From NCBI RefSeq assembly GCF_965225875.1, contig NZ_CBDDBS010000002.1, positions 4,092,001 through 4,156,000 on the forward strand: DNA of 64,000 nucleotides, given 5' to 3'. The stretch is from Haliscomenobacter sp965225875. GTDB lineage: Bacteria; Bacteroidota; Bacteroidia; Chitinophagales; Saprospiraceae. The translations under genes were made by a program, and so were the position numbers. The notes beneath the pieces are model-generated. The model made no database searches. It was given only the letters and a program-made list of their open reading frames with translations, and was not told the origin of the DNA. Below, in pieces: positions 15,848 to 23,373 of the stretch. Position 1 is the stretch's first letter. The number at the start of each line of letters is the position of its first letter.

Positions 15848-16483
15848 ATGCCAATCATTAGTCAACATCAAGATCAGAGTACCTACGCCATCTGGCGCAT
15901 CGAAGAATCCGAAGCGTGGTTTTTGGAGCAGTTACAGCTTAGTGCAGCTGAGCAGGCGCAACTGGAAACGATTAAAGGTTGGCGGAGGATGGAATGGTTG
16001 GCCGTTCGACAGTTGGTGGCTGCATTGGTTCCCGGGGAGGAGCGGGCTATGCTGGTCAAGGATGAATACGGGAAACCACATTTGCACAATAGCCCCTTGC
16101 AAGTATCAATCAGCCATTCCCATCAGTTGGCAGCAGCGATGGTGGGTGAAAAAGTACTGGGCATTGACATTCAGCAAATCGTAGAAAAAATTGGTCGCCT
16201 GGCCCCACGTTTTTTAAGTGCGCGTGAACTGGCTTTTATCCATCCGGCTGAACACCACATTGCCCACTTGCACGTCTGTTGGTGCGCCAAGGAGGCTTTG
16301 TACAAAGCTTATGGAAAGCGGGAAATCGATTTTTGTGAGCACCTGCTGCTCGATGCTTTTGACTATCAAACAGCAGGTGGCTCGTTTCAGGGGCGGGTTA
16401 TCAAGGATGATTTTGAAGCCACGTTTGAGCTACAGTATTCCACTTTTGAAGATTGTATGTTGGTGACGGCGGAGCTAGTTTAA
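15848..16483 (+). CDS. 4'-phosphopantetheinyl transferase (Sfp/AcpT-type)
   Basis: This 211-residue enzyme transfers phosphopantetheine from CoA to an acyl or peptidyl carrier protein. Its two signatures are GIDIQQI (Mg-binding Asp) and CWCAKEALYKAYG (Glu and Lys), with RFLSARELAF between them. Length fits the two-lobed Sfp type rather than the short trimeric AcpS. The ATG at 15848 was chosen; upstream in-frame codons run into the nested inverted repeat. No polyketide or peptide synthase gene is in the window, so the fatty-acid ACP may be its target. Confidence 0.88.
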   Translation: MPIISQHQDQSTYAIWRIEESEAWFLEQLQLSAAEQAQLETIKGWRRMEWLAVRQLVAALVPGEERAMLVKDEYGKPHLHNSPLQVSISHSHQLAAAMVGEKVLGIDIQQIVEKIGRLAPRFLSARELAFIHPAEHHIAHLHVCWCAKEALYKAYGKREIDFCEHLLLDAFDYQTAGGSFQGRVIKDDFEATFELQYSTFEDCMLVTAELV

Positions 16484-16600
16484 CAGTTGAGGAGTTGAGA
16501 GGTTGAGGAGTTGAGGCTACCGCGAGCGGCTTAGACAAGGACATTGTCAATGTCGCTCGCGGTAGCCTCAACTTCTCAACTCCTCAACTTCTCAACCTTC
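16484..16600. repeat. GTTGAGGA-word hairpin, copy B of GCGAGCG-core family
   Basis: It has the same build as copy A: tandem gttgagga/gttgagag words, the core gaggctaccgcgagcg / cgctcgcggtagcctc around a cttagacaaggaca loop, then inverted words (cctcaact, tctcaact). It joins the 3' ends of two convergent genes and could serve as a two-way terminator. Confidence 0.85.
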
Positions 16601-17411
16601 ACACCAACTCCTCTTCCCAATCCCCGTCTCCCAACTGCAAATTGGCCAATTCATGCATCACGATGGATACAGTGACTGCAGTCACCAATGTGCCTACAAT
16701 TGGGCCAATTACAGGCACCACGAAACAAATCCGTAGGACCATTCCTACCGCCAGAGCGATGCCAGGAAAACGCAGGGAGTATTTAAAGCTGTCTTTAATT
16801 TTCAGGCCGAACATCTCATTGTAGTTGTCCAGAATCAGGATGCCCATAAAGAAACAATGGATAAAAAAGAGAAGGGGCTCCTTAAACCAGCTTACTACCG
16901 GGATGCCTTCAATAATAGGTTCAATAATGGCTACGACCACACCTTCAATGGCCATACAAATAGCCCCCAATACAGCGATGCGAATTTGAGCTTTGATGAA
17001 GTCGTTGAGGCGGGGTTCCCGCATTTTGTCTTTTAATAAAATGTCTACTGTGCGGTGACAAACATGGAAAATGAAAATTTCGAGTAGGATCAAAACGCCG
17101 TAACGGAAGCCTTCGTCAGTAAAAAACTCCCACTGGTTTTTGACCAGATTGTTCACAAAATTGTCCATCGAACTCATTAGCGCCATTGCATTCGAGGTAT
17201 CCACCGCATTTACGGATTCAAAAACATTCGCCAGGGTTCTGACGCCTGCGATGATGCCCACCAGGATCAAAATTTTGTTCACCCAGCCATAGGCTAGGAA
17301 ACCTTCCCATAAGCGGTTTTTGCGAAAAAAACGCACAGCCTCCGGAATGGAGTGGAGGGTGTACAAAAATTGATTAAAATGCTCTTTCAGGTAGGTACGA
17401 AAGTTTGACAT
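16599..17411 (-). CDS. Integral membrane protein, possibly EI24/CysZ-like
   Basis: The 270-residue protein has a short cytoplasmic N-terminus (SNFRTYLKEHFNQFLYTL) and about five TM helices, among them NKILILVGIIAGV, VLILLEIFIFHV and FPGIALAVGMVLRICFVVP. The C-terminal half (FFIHCFFMGILILDNYNEMF and the following GPIVGTLVTAVTV) resembles the EI24/CysZ membrane family, but the match is from memory and weak. It has an acidic C-terminus DGDWEEELV. The role is unknown. Confidence 0.5.
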   Translation of the reverse strand: MSNFRTYLKEHFNQFLYTLHSIPEAVRFFRKNRLWEGFLAYGWVNKILILVGIIAGVRTLANVFESVNAVDTSNAMALMSSMDNFVNNLVKNQWEFFTDEGFRYGVLILLEIFIFHVCHRTVDILLKDKMREPRLNDFIKAQIRIAVLGAICMAIEGVVVAIIEPIIEGIPVVSWFKEPLLFFIHCFFMGILILDNYNEMFGLKIKDSFKYSLRFPGIALAVGMVLRICFVVPVIGPIVGTLVTAVTVSIVMHELANLQLGDGDWEEELV

Positions 17412-17641
17412 GGTGCGGTACTTGATTTATCGTTCGGGAAAGTGTTCTAAATATAGGGTACAAAACACCTTTGGTCTTTTCAAATTCCGATCAGGGTGGA
17501 TTTTTTTTGGATCAAAGTGCATTTCTACAGAGCAAAGACGTGCTGAAACGGCGATTGGTTACGCTTGACGGGTTTAATCTATCTGCCAAATTGAAGAAAA
17601 TTCACCATTGGTTGAAGGCTTCTCTCCCCAGGTTGAATAAA

Positions 17642-17673
17642 GTTGGCAGGCCTTGTTCCGCCCTCTACTTTTG
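17642..17673 (+). promoter_or_regulatory. Promoter of the secreted low-complexity protein gene
   Basis: GTTG at 17642-17645, a 20-nt spacer and TACTTTTG at 17666-17673, an exact TAnnTTTG, fit the Bacteroidota housekeeping promoter. Transcription would begin near 17680, leaving a 45-nt leader before the ATG at 17725. Confidence 0.65.
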
Positions 17674-17724
17674 AATCATCAAACACAAACAAGTGTACAT
17701 TTTTCACCTAAAAATTTCAAAACC

Positions 17725-18198
17725 ATGTCAACAAAATTGATGATTCGCTTTTTCGCCTGCACCTTGGCCCTGATGACTTTTAGCTTTGTGAACAGCAATG
17801 CCCAATCAAGCACCATCCCGGAGCAAAATGCTCAGAATCGCCGTGAGACAGCCAAAAGTAATTCAACTGTCCGCAAAGAAACGGCTACTGCCGGACAAGC
17901 CAATCGGGAAGCGACGAAAGGAGCCAACAGCGAGGTCCGCAAGTCCACTTATGACGAAAACAAAGGCGAACGGGAAGCTGCTGCTGCCGACGGCCAGGTA
18001 AGCAAAGACGAAGCAAAACAATTGGTAGACCAGAATTCAAAAGAGCGCCTGGCGAATGCCAAAACCAACTCTGCCGCACGCCAGGAAACCGGCTCTACCA
18101 ACAGTGCTGCCCGTAAAGGTGCTGCCCAGCAAAATTCGGATGCGCGGCGCAACACCGCGGTAGAGAATGCAGCCAACCGTCGGACTAAAGTGAATTAA
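17725..18198 (+). CDS. Secreted low-complexity, probably disordered protein
   Basis: The ATG at 17725 gives a signal peptide (IRFFACTLALMTFSFVNSNA, then QSST). The remaining 130 residues contain almost no large hydrophobic side chains and are built of Ala, Asn, Arg, Lys, Glu, Thr and Gln. Loose repeats of the type NSxxRxxT recur (NSTVRKET, NSEVRKST, NSAARQET, NSAARKGA, NSDARRNT). It should be exported and highly charged, either disordered or a long helix. I recognise no family. A good promoter precedes it and a hairpin follows, so it looks like a monocistronic, well-expressed gene. Confidence 0.7.
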   Translation: MSTKLMIRFFACTLALMTFSFVNSNAQSSTIPEQNAQNRRETAKSNSTVRKETATAGQANREATKGANSEVRKSTYDENKGEREAAAADGQVSKDEAKQLVDQNSKERLANAKTNSAARQETGSTNSAARKGAAQQNSDARRNTAVENAANRRTKVN

Positions 18199-18213
18199 TT
18201 TCTTCCCATCCTG

Positions 18214-18287
18214 TTGTGGTGCATTGGGATGACAGACCTCTGATTTTTCCCAAAGCATATCCAAACAAGCATCCCTTTGCACCACAA
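18214..18287 (+). terminator. Hairpin after the low-complexity protein gene
   Basis: TTGTGGTGCA (18214-18223) pairs with TGCACCACAA (18278-18287), extended inward by GGGATG with CATCCC. It lies 15 nt after the stop codon. No T-run is attached, so it may be a 3'-end stabiliser. Confidence 0.5.
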
Positions 18288-18304
18288 TTTAAATTCACCT
18301 GCTC

Positions 18305-19183
18305 ATGAAACCCTTATTGACCAGTCTAATCCTGATTTTGTTGGGCCAGCTTTGTGCCCAAAACCCAGACATCAACCGTTTGCCCGATACCAGTTTTCAA
18401 ACCCAACAAATCAAAACCGCCTCCTGGACCATCTCTACCACATTCAATAGCCGGGTGCTTTCCGCCGGGCGGGATTTTGGAAGTAGTCAGGTTGGCCTAT
18501 TTCCAGGTGTTTTTTACAGCCATCCAACTGGACTGTACGTCGGATTGAGTGGCAGTATGTATGGAGATTCTGCATCGTTATCCTATACCCAGACCAATTT
18601 AAGTCTGGGCTTTGCGGGTTCCTTTACATCCAATTGGCGTTACGGTTTGTCTTTTGCCCACACCTTTTTTAACCCTGCTGAAGAAGGACTGCTAAGCAAT
18701 GGCATTGGACTATCTACCGATTTGACTTTTGGTGCGTTTAATGTAGGTACCTCATTCACGGCCATGCTGGGGGAAGAAAATGGATATCGGCTCAATCTTT
18801 TTTCTTCTGGATATTGGCCTCTGGGGCAAAAGGGGGTCCTGGGGAATTGTGCCATTGGGCCGTCTCTATCAGGTTTGTTCGGCACCGAAAACATTCCCTT
18901 TTACACTTTGCCTCTAGCGCAATTTGAAAGGGCAACTGGAGTACGCTGGACCGAGCGCAAAAAAAAGCTACCGACCCCCACTCCAAGGCCCCGACAAGAA
19001 GGCAGCGCCAATGTTTTTGGCCTGATGAGCATCAATTTGGCAGTGCCATTTTATTACTACGCGGGGAATTGGACTTTTGGCCTGACCCCAAATTTGGTTG
19101 TTTCGGTGCCTTTGCCCGGTGAAACCTATGAAGAACAAAGCAGCAGTGCCTATTTTGGCTTATCCATATCCCGTCAGTTTTAA
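18305..19183 (+). CDS. Putative outer-membrane beta-barrel protein
   Basis: The 292-residue protein has a signal peptide (MKPLLTSLILILLGQLCAQ). Its alternating hydrophobic/polar strands, such as LYVGLSGSMYG, LSLGFAGSF and WRYGLSFAHTF, end in a terminal Phe (YFGLSISRQF), the usual outer-membrane insertion signal. A Pro-rich basic loop (KKKLPTPTPRPRQEG) lies near residue 225. This suggests a small outer-membrane barrel of unknown role. Confidence 0.65.
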   Translation: MKPLLTSLILILLGQLCAQNPDINRLPDTSFQTQQIKTASWTISTTFNSRVLSAGRDFGSSQVGLFPGVFYSHPTGLYVGLSGSMYGDSASLSYTQTNLSLGFAGSFTSNWRYGLSFAHTFFNPAEEGLLSNGIGLSTDLTFGAFNVGTSFTAMLGEENGYRLNLFSSGYWPLGQKGVLGNCAIGPSLSGLFGTENIPFYTLPLAQFERATGVRWTERKKKLPTPTPRPRQEGSANVFGLMSINLAVPFYYYAGNWTFGLTPNLVVSVPLPGETYEEQSSSAYFGLSISRQF

Positions 19184-19260
19184 GATTTTTAGCCGCTGCC
19201 CTAGGTTTTTCCCCATTGTTGCTATCTTGTAAGCTGAAACCAAATTACAGACAGCACGAG

Positions 19261-20664
19261 ATGGAACAAACAAACACCAAATCTTCCCCACAACTGACCT
19301 TGAAGGAGCAATTGCCGGTATGGATAGTTGTTGCAACAGCCTTATTTATCAACTTCCTGGCTTACAAGGTACAAGTTGTACCAGACCTGGTTGCTACTAT
19401 TGCCCGTTGGGTTGGCTTGGCTGGCCTGGCTTATTTGGCTTACCGCAAAGGCAGCATTACAACCTGGATACTCTTTGCACTGGTTTTTGGTGCTGAAGTG
19501 GGTCATACCCTGCCGGGAGGTGCCGAATGGTACAATGTGATGAGCAAAGTGTTCATCAAATTGATCAAAACCATTGTCGCACCTTTGATTTTTGGCACTT
19601 TGCTAGTAGGTATTGCCGGGCATTCCGACATGAAATCGGTAGGTCGGATGGGGCTGAAAGCGATTATTTATTTTGAGATTGTGACCACCATTGCCCTGGT
19701 AATCGGGTTGGCGGCCATCAATATCACCAAAGCAGGCGAAAACCTGCCCCCCATGCCTACGTCCGAAACGCTCCCGGAAGTGCGCAAGCCCATGACTGGT
19801 CCCGAGATCGTTCTGCATACCTTTCCTGAAAACCTGATCAAATCTGTAGCCGAAGGAGAAATCCTACAAATTGTCGTCTTTTGTTTGATTTTCGCTTTTG
19901 CCATGACGCAGGCTAAGCCAGAGCATCGCCGCCCTTTCCTGACTTTTGCGGAGAGTTTGTCCGAAATCATGTTCAAATTCACCAACATCGTCATGTATTT
20001 TGCACCTTTTGGCGTTGGGGGCGCCATTGCCTACACCGTGGCCAAACTGGGGCTCGGGGTTTTTGCCAATTTAGGACTCCTGCTGCTTACCCTGTATGGT
20101 GCCTTGATCGTGTTTATTCTGGGGGTATTGTTACCTGCTGCCTTGATTTTCCGCATTCCGATTCGGCGCTTTTGGAAATACGCTTCTGAGCCAGTGACGA
20201 TTGCTTTTGCTACAACCAGCTCCGAAGCGGCTTTGCCCAAAGCCCTGGAAAATATGGAAAAAATGGGGGTTTCCCGTCGGGTGGTTTCTTTTGTTTTGCC
20301 TACAGGATTGAGTTTTAACCTGGATGGTTCCACCTTATACTTGTCCCTTGCGGCAATTTTTGTGGCCCAAGCGGGTAAAATTGAAATGCCTATTGGCGCC
20401 CAAATCACGATGCTGCTCACCTTGATGCTGACCACAAAGGGCATCGCCGGGGTGTCGCGCGCATCTTTGGTGATTTTGACTGGAACAGCTGCTTCATTTG
20501 GTTTGCCAGATTGGCCCATTGCCGCCATCCTGGGTATTGATGCTCTGATGGACATGGGACGCACGGCCACCAATACCCTTGGTAATTGCCTGGCAACGGC
20601 CATTGTAGGCCAATGGGAGGGAGAGACCAATTTTGTGGATGAAGAGCCGGTTGCGCAAGTTTAG
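19261..20664 (+). CDS. Dicarboxylate/amino acid:cation symporter (DAACS family)
   Basis: The 467-residue protein has the GltP/DctA fold: several N-terminal TM helices, then the re-entrant loops with AFATTSSEAALPKALE and VLPTGLSFNLDGSTLYLSLA, and the C-terminal MDMGRTATNTLGNCLATAIV. These motifs form the cation and substrate sites for Asp, Glu or C4-dicarboxylates. It imports its substrate with Na+ or H+ at the inner membrane. The ATG at 19261 (MEQTNTKSS) was chosen over upstream codons. A hairpin repeat (copy C) follows immediately. Confidence 0.9.
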   Translation: MEQTNTKSSPQLTLKEQLPVWIVVATALFINFLAYKVQVVPDLVATIARWVGLAGLAYLAYRKGSITTWILFALVFGAEVGHTLPGGAEWYNVMSKVFIKLIKTIVAPLIFGTLLVGIAGHSDMKSVGRMGLKAIIYFEIVTTIALVIGLAAINITKAGENLPPMPTSETLPEVRKPMTGPEIVLHTFPENLIKSVAEGEILQIVVFCLIFAFAMTQAKPEHRRPFLTFAESLSEIMFKFTNIVMYFAPFGVGGAIAYTVAKLGLGVFANLGLLLLTLYGALIVFILGVLLPAALIFRIPIRRFWKYASEPVTIAFATTSSEAALPKALENMEKMGVSRRVVSFVLPTGLSFNLDGSTLYLSLAAIFVAQAGKIEMPIGAQITMLLTLMLTTKGIAGVSRASLVILTGTAASFGLPDWPIAAILGIDALMDMGRTATNTLGNCLATAIVGQWEGETNFVDEEPVAQV

Positions 20665-20665
20665 A

Positions 20666-20785
20666 TAGTTGAGAAGGTTGAGGAAGGTTGAGGAAGGTTG
20701 AGGCTCCGCGAGCGACTTGAGCAAGTGCTATGTCTAAGCTGCTCGCGGAGCCTCAACCTTCCTCAACCTTCCTCAACTTCCCTAA
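20666..20785. repeat. GTTGAGGAAG-word hairpin, copy C of GCGAGCG-core family
   Basis: Tandem gttgaggaag words, the core gaggctccgcgagcg / cgctcgcggagcctc type stem and inverted words follow directly on the symporter stop. Its loop is the reverse complement of the cttagacaagg loop of copies A and B, so the core is inserted in the opposite orientation. It ends about 15 nt before the LytTR gene. Confidence 0.8.
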
Positions 20786-20799
20786 ACCATAATGTACCA

Positions 20800-21570
20800 A
20801 TGAAAATCCTGATCGTAGAAGACGAGCCCAAGACCGCCCAGGACTTGAGCGAAACCCTCCAGGAAATCGATTCCTCCATTACCATTCTGGGCATCACCGA
20901 TTCGATTGAAGGTACGCTCAATTTTTTGGCTTACCCACCGGCGCCAGATTTGATTTTTTTAGACATCCAACTCGCGGATGGCCTTAGTTTTGATATTTTT
21001 AAAGAGACAACCATACTCTGCCCGGTGGTGTTTTGCACCGCTTACGATGAATATGCCTTGCAAGCTTTTCAAACCAATGGAGTAGCCTACGTGCTCAAAC
21101 CCTTTAGTACGGCAGATGTACGTTTGGCCCTGGATAAAGTAAAATCACTGGCGAGTTTTTATCGTTCGGAGGCCCCGGATTTGCGCGCCTTTGCCGAAGC
21201 GATGGATACCTTGCACAACAGTGGTGGGCTCAAAAGTAATTTTTTAGTATCCTTTAGAGGTAGCTTCATTCCCATCCCAACCAAGGAGATTGCCCTGTTT
21301 TACATTTTAGGAGAAGATGTCTGTTTACAAACTTTCAAGGGCAATACTTATTTGGTGCCGCACTCTTTGGAAGAAATTGAGCGTATGGTGGGACACCAGC
21401 AGTTTTACCGGGCCAATCGCCAGCACCTCATTAATTTTGAACTGATTGAATCCATTGAACAGGACTTTGCCCGCAAGTTGAAAATCAAACCCAAAGTCAA
21501 ATGCCACGATCAAATCACAGTGAGCAAGGCGAAGGCAAGTGAGTTTTTGCAATGGATGAATGAAAGGTAA
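20800..21570 (+). CDS. LytTR-family response regulator without adjacent kinase
   Basis: The receiver domain (residues 1-120) has the acidic pair in VEDEP, phospho-acceptor Asp55 in LIFLDIQLAD and the Lys of YVLKPFSTADV. A LytTR DNA-binding domain covers about 155-250 (FYILGEDVCLQTF, YLVPHSLEEIE, FYRANRQHLINFELI). The ATG at 20800 was chosen since upstream codons come from the hairpin repeat. No kinase gene is next to it; a LytS-type kinase lies 5.4 kb away beyond the susCD pair (26956-27978). Confidence 0.9.
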   Translation: MKILIVEDEPKTAQDLSETLQEIDSSITILGITDSIEGTLNFLAYPPAPDLIFLDIQLADGLSFDIFKETTILCPVVFCTAYDEYALQAFQTNGVAYVLKPFSTADVRLALDKVKSLASFYRSEAPDLRAFAEAMDTLHNSGGLKSNFLVSFRGSFIPIPTKEIALFYILGEDVCLQTFKGNTYLVPHSLEEIERMVGHQQFYRANRQHLINFELIESIEQDFARKLKIKPKVKCHDQITVSKAKASEFLQWMNER

Positions 21571-21650
21571 AAATGGGAATAAAAAGAGTGAAGCCCGCCC
21601 AAGAGAAGGCTTCACCTCGCAATACAGATAGTAAAAAAAAACGCTTATTA

Positions 21651-21695
21651 AAAACTTCCAACGAACGACCACAAGGTCAATTCATTGGAAGTTTT
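21651..21695. terminator. Bidirectional terminator between LytTR gene and susD
   Basis: AAAACTTCCAA at 21651-21661 and TTGGAAGTTTT at 21685-21695 form an 11-bp stem with A- and T-tracts on the outer sides. It lies between two convergent genes. Confidence 0.75.
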
Positions 21696-21711
21696 TTTAT
21701 TTAATCCACCC

Positions 21712-23355
21712 TTATTTAGGATTTTTCACGGCGGCACTTCCTGCTCCGGCTGGATTGTACGCCAACTCATTGTCGGGTACATCCCAATAGTCGAGGTAGT
21801 TATAGTTGATGGTTGCCTTGGTGTTCAGGATATTGAACTTATCCAGTACAACACAATTGGTACGGCCACCACCTTTGCTGATGTCGTCGATAACGCCCCA
21901 ACGACGGGCATCGTAGAATGCCAAGCCACGGAAAGGCAACACTACCCGCCGTTCTCTGCGCAGCTCCTCTTTGGCATCCGCCAAAGTCAAGTTGGTCCCT
22001 GCTACTGGGGCCAAACCAGCACCTTGCAAACTGCGAATAGCGTCAATGACTTTTAACCCTTCTTCAATTTTGCCAGTATTGATCAAGGCTTCTGCTTTGG
22101 TCAATTCGTTTTCCTCGTAGGTAGTAGCCAGGTACAGTTCATAAGCGCCTACGTCTCTGGAGCCATAAAAAATGACTCCGGGGAGCCCTTTGCCATTGCT
22201 GACCATGCCCCAACGGGTATTAAAAACGTTACCCCGGTCGCTGTTGCCAATCCAGGGCGCAGCAGGTCCGTTGTTGAAGTTGTTTTCCAAACGTTTGTCG
22301 CCTGCTTTAAAATCCTGGATAAAACGTTCGCTGATGCGGTAGGTTACGCCTACGTTGGTTGCACCAACTGCCAGTGTAGCAGGCACGTTGCCCGTTGCGG
22401 AGAAGAAGTCAGCATTGGAGTTGGAGCGCCCAGTGAACACAAAGTCGGAGGATTTGATGCCATTGTTGGTCAAATCAATGATGGCGTTCCATTGGGCAGG
22501 CGTCATATCTTTTGCAATTGTATTTACAAGTATATTGCGCGCTTTCAGGGAATTGATGTTGCGCTTCCACATGTCTGGAGTCAAAACGCCACCCTTTCCT
22601 ACCTGAAAGAAATCGGGGATCAAGGCACCCAAAACTTTGCTGTAATCACCACCTGCGCTCAATCCATTCAGGGCAGCGGCAGCAGCATCCAGGTTTTTAT
22701 TGGATTCCTTGATGATGTCTTCTTTGCTGTAGTACTTATCGTTGGTACCCGAAACCGCATCGTTGATGATGCCAGCGTAATAAATGGAGCCAATTCGGGC
22801 GTAGGCAAAACCTTTCCACCAATAGGCCCAAGCCTTTAATACACCTTTCTTTGCATTGGCGTCACCCGTAAAAGAAACGGTTTCGACCAAAGCTAAAACG
22901 TTGTTGCAGGCGGTATTCAGGCCATACATATAGGCCCACTCGTAATAAAGTGGGTTGTCGCTGGCGTTGGCGTTGATGTTGACCTGGCGCAACATCGCTG
23001 GCTGGGTACTGGGCGAGTTGGGGTTGATGATTTTGGTGCCATTGTCGGTGATGACATAGTTGGGGCAACCAATTTCATTGACCCGTTGGTTGGCCGCTTC
23101 ACAGGCAACGATGTCACCCATGATGTCGTGGTAAGCTAGAGGGTCGCCAAAAAAGGTACCCTGGAAACCGCCATAGTTTACCGTGCGAAAGCCATTGACG
23201 TAAACTCCACCTTGGGCAAGAGCGATGATGCCCGCTTCAGAATTGGCACTTCCAGTAGTGGGTTGGTTGGGATTCAGGATGTCCAATTCCTTTTTGCAGG
23301 AAACGGAAAGCCCCAACAACACCAGCATGGAAATGAATATTTTGCTATTTTTCAT
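21712..23355 (-). CDS. SusD/RagB-family outer-membrane nutrient-binding lipoprotein
   Basis: The 547-residue protein has a lipoprotein signal with lipobox LGLSVSC (Cys near residue 20), followed by the typical SusD opening KKELDILNPNQPTTG. Helical TPR-like segments follow, and the C-terminal block ELRRERRVVLPFRGLAFYDARRW matches the family. SusD proteins form the surface lid that hands oligomeric nutrients to the SusC channel. The gene lies 18 nt downstream of susC. No glycoside hydrolase or peptidase is linked to the pair, so the nutrient cannot be inferred. Confidence 0.93.
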   Translation of the reverse strand: MKNSKIFISMLVLLGLSVSCKKELDILNPNQPTTGSANSEAGIIALAQGGVYVNGFRTVNYGGFQGTFFGDPLAYHDIMGDIVACEAANQRVNEIGCPNYVITDNGTKIINPNSPSTQPAMLRQVNINANASDNPLYYEWAYMYGLNTACNNVLALVETVSFTGDANAKKGVLKAWAYWWKGFAYARIGSIYYAGIINDAVSGTNDKYYSKEDIIKESNKNLDAAAAALNGLSAGGDYSKVLGALIPDFFQVGKGGVLTPDMWKRNINSLKARNILVNTIAKDMTPAQWNAIIDLTNNGIKSSDFVFTGRSNSNADFFSATGNVPATLAVGATNVGVTYRISERFIQDFKAGDKRLENNFNNGPAAPWIGNSDRGNVFNTRWGMVSNGKGLPGVIFYGSRDVGAYELYLATTYEENELTKAEALINTGKIEEGLKVIDAIRSLQGAGLAPVAGTNLTLADAKEELRRERRVVLPFRGLAFYDARRWGVIDDISKGGGRTNCVVLDKFNILNTKATINYNYLDYWDVPDNELAYNPAGAGSAAVKNPK

Positions 23356-23373
23356 TGCGTAGAAGATTTAAAG

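Noticed and set aside
17471..17674. 67-codon plus-strand frame before the secreted low-complexity gene
   Set aside because: It overlaps the good promoter at 17642-17673 and encodes nothing recognisable.
20031..20630. 199-codon minus-strand frame within the dicarboxylate symporter gene
   Set aside because: It is a shadow of the symporter's codon pattern; the plus-strand protein is unmistakable.
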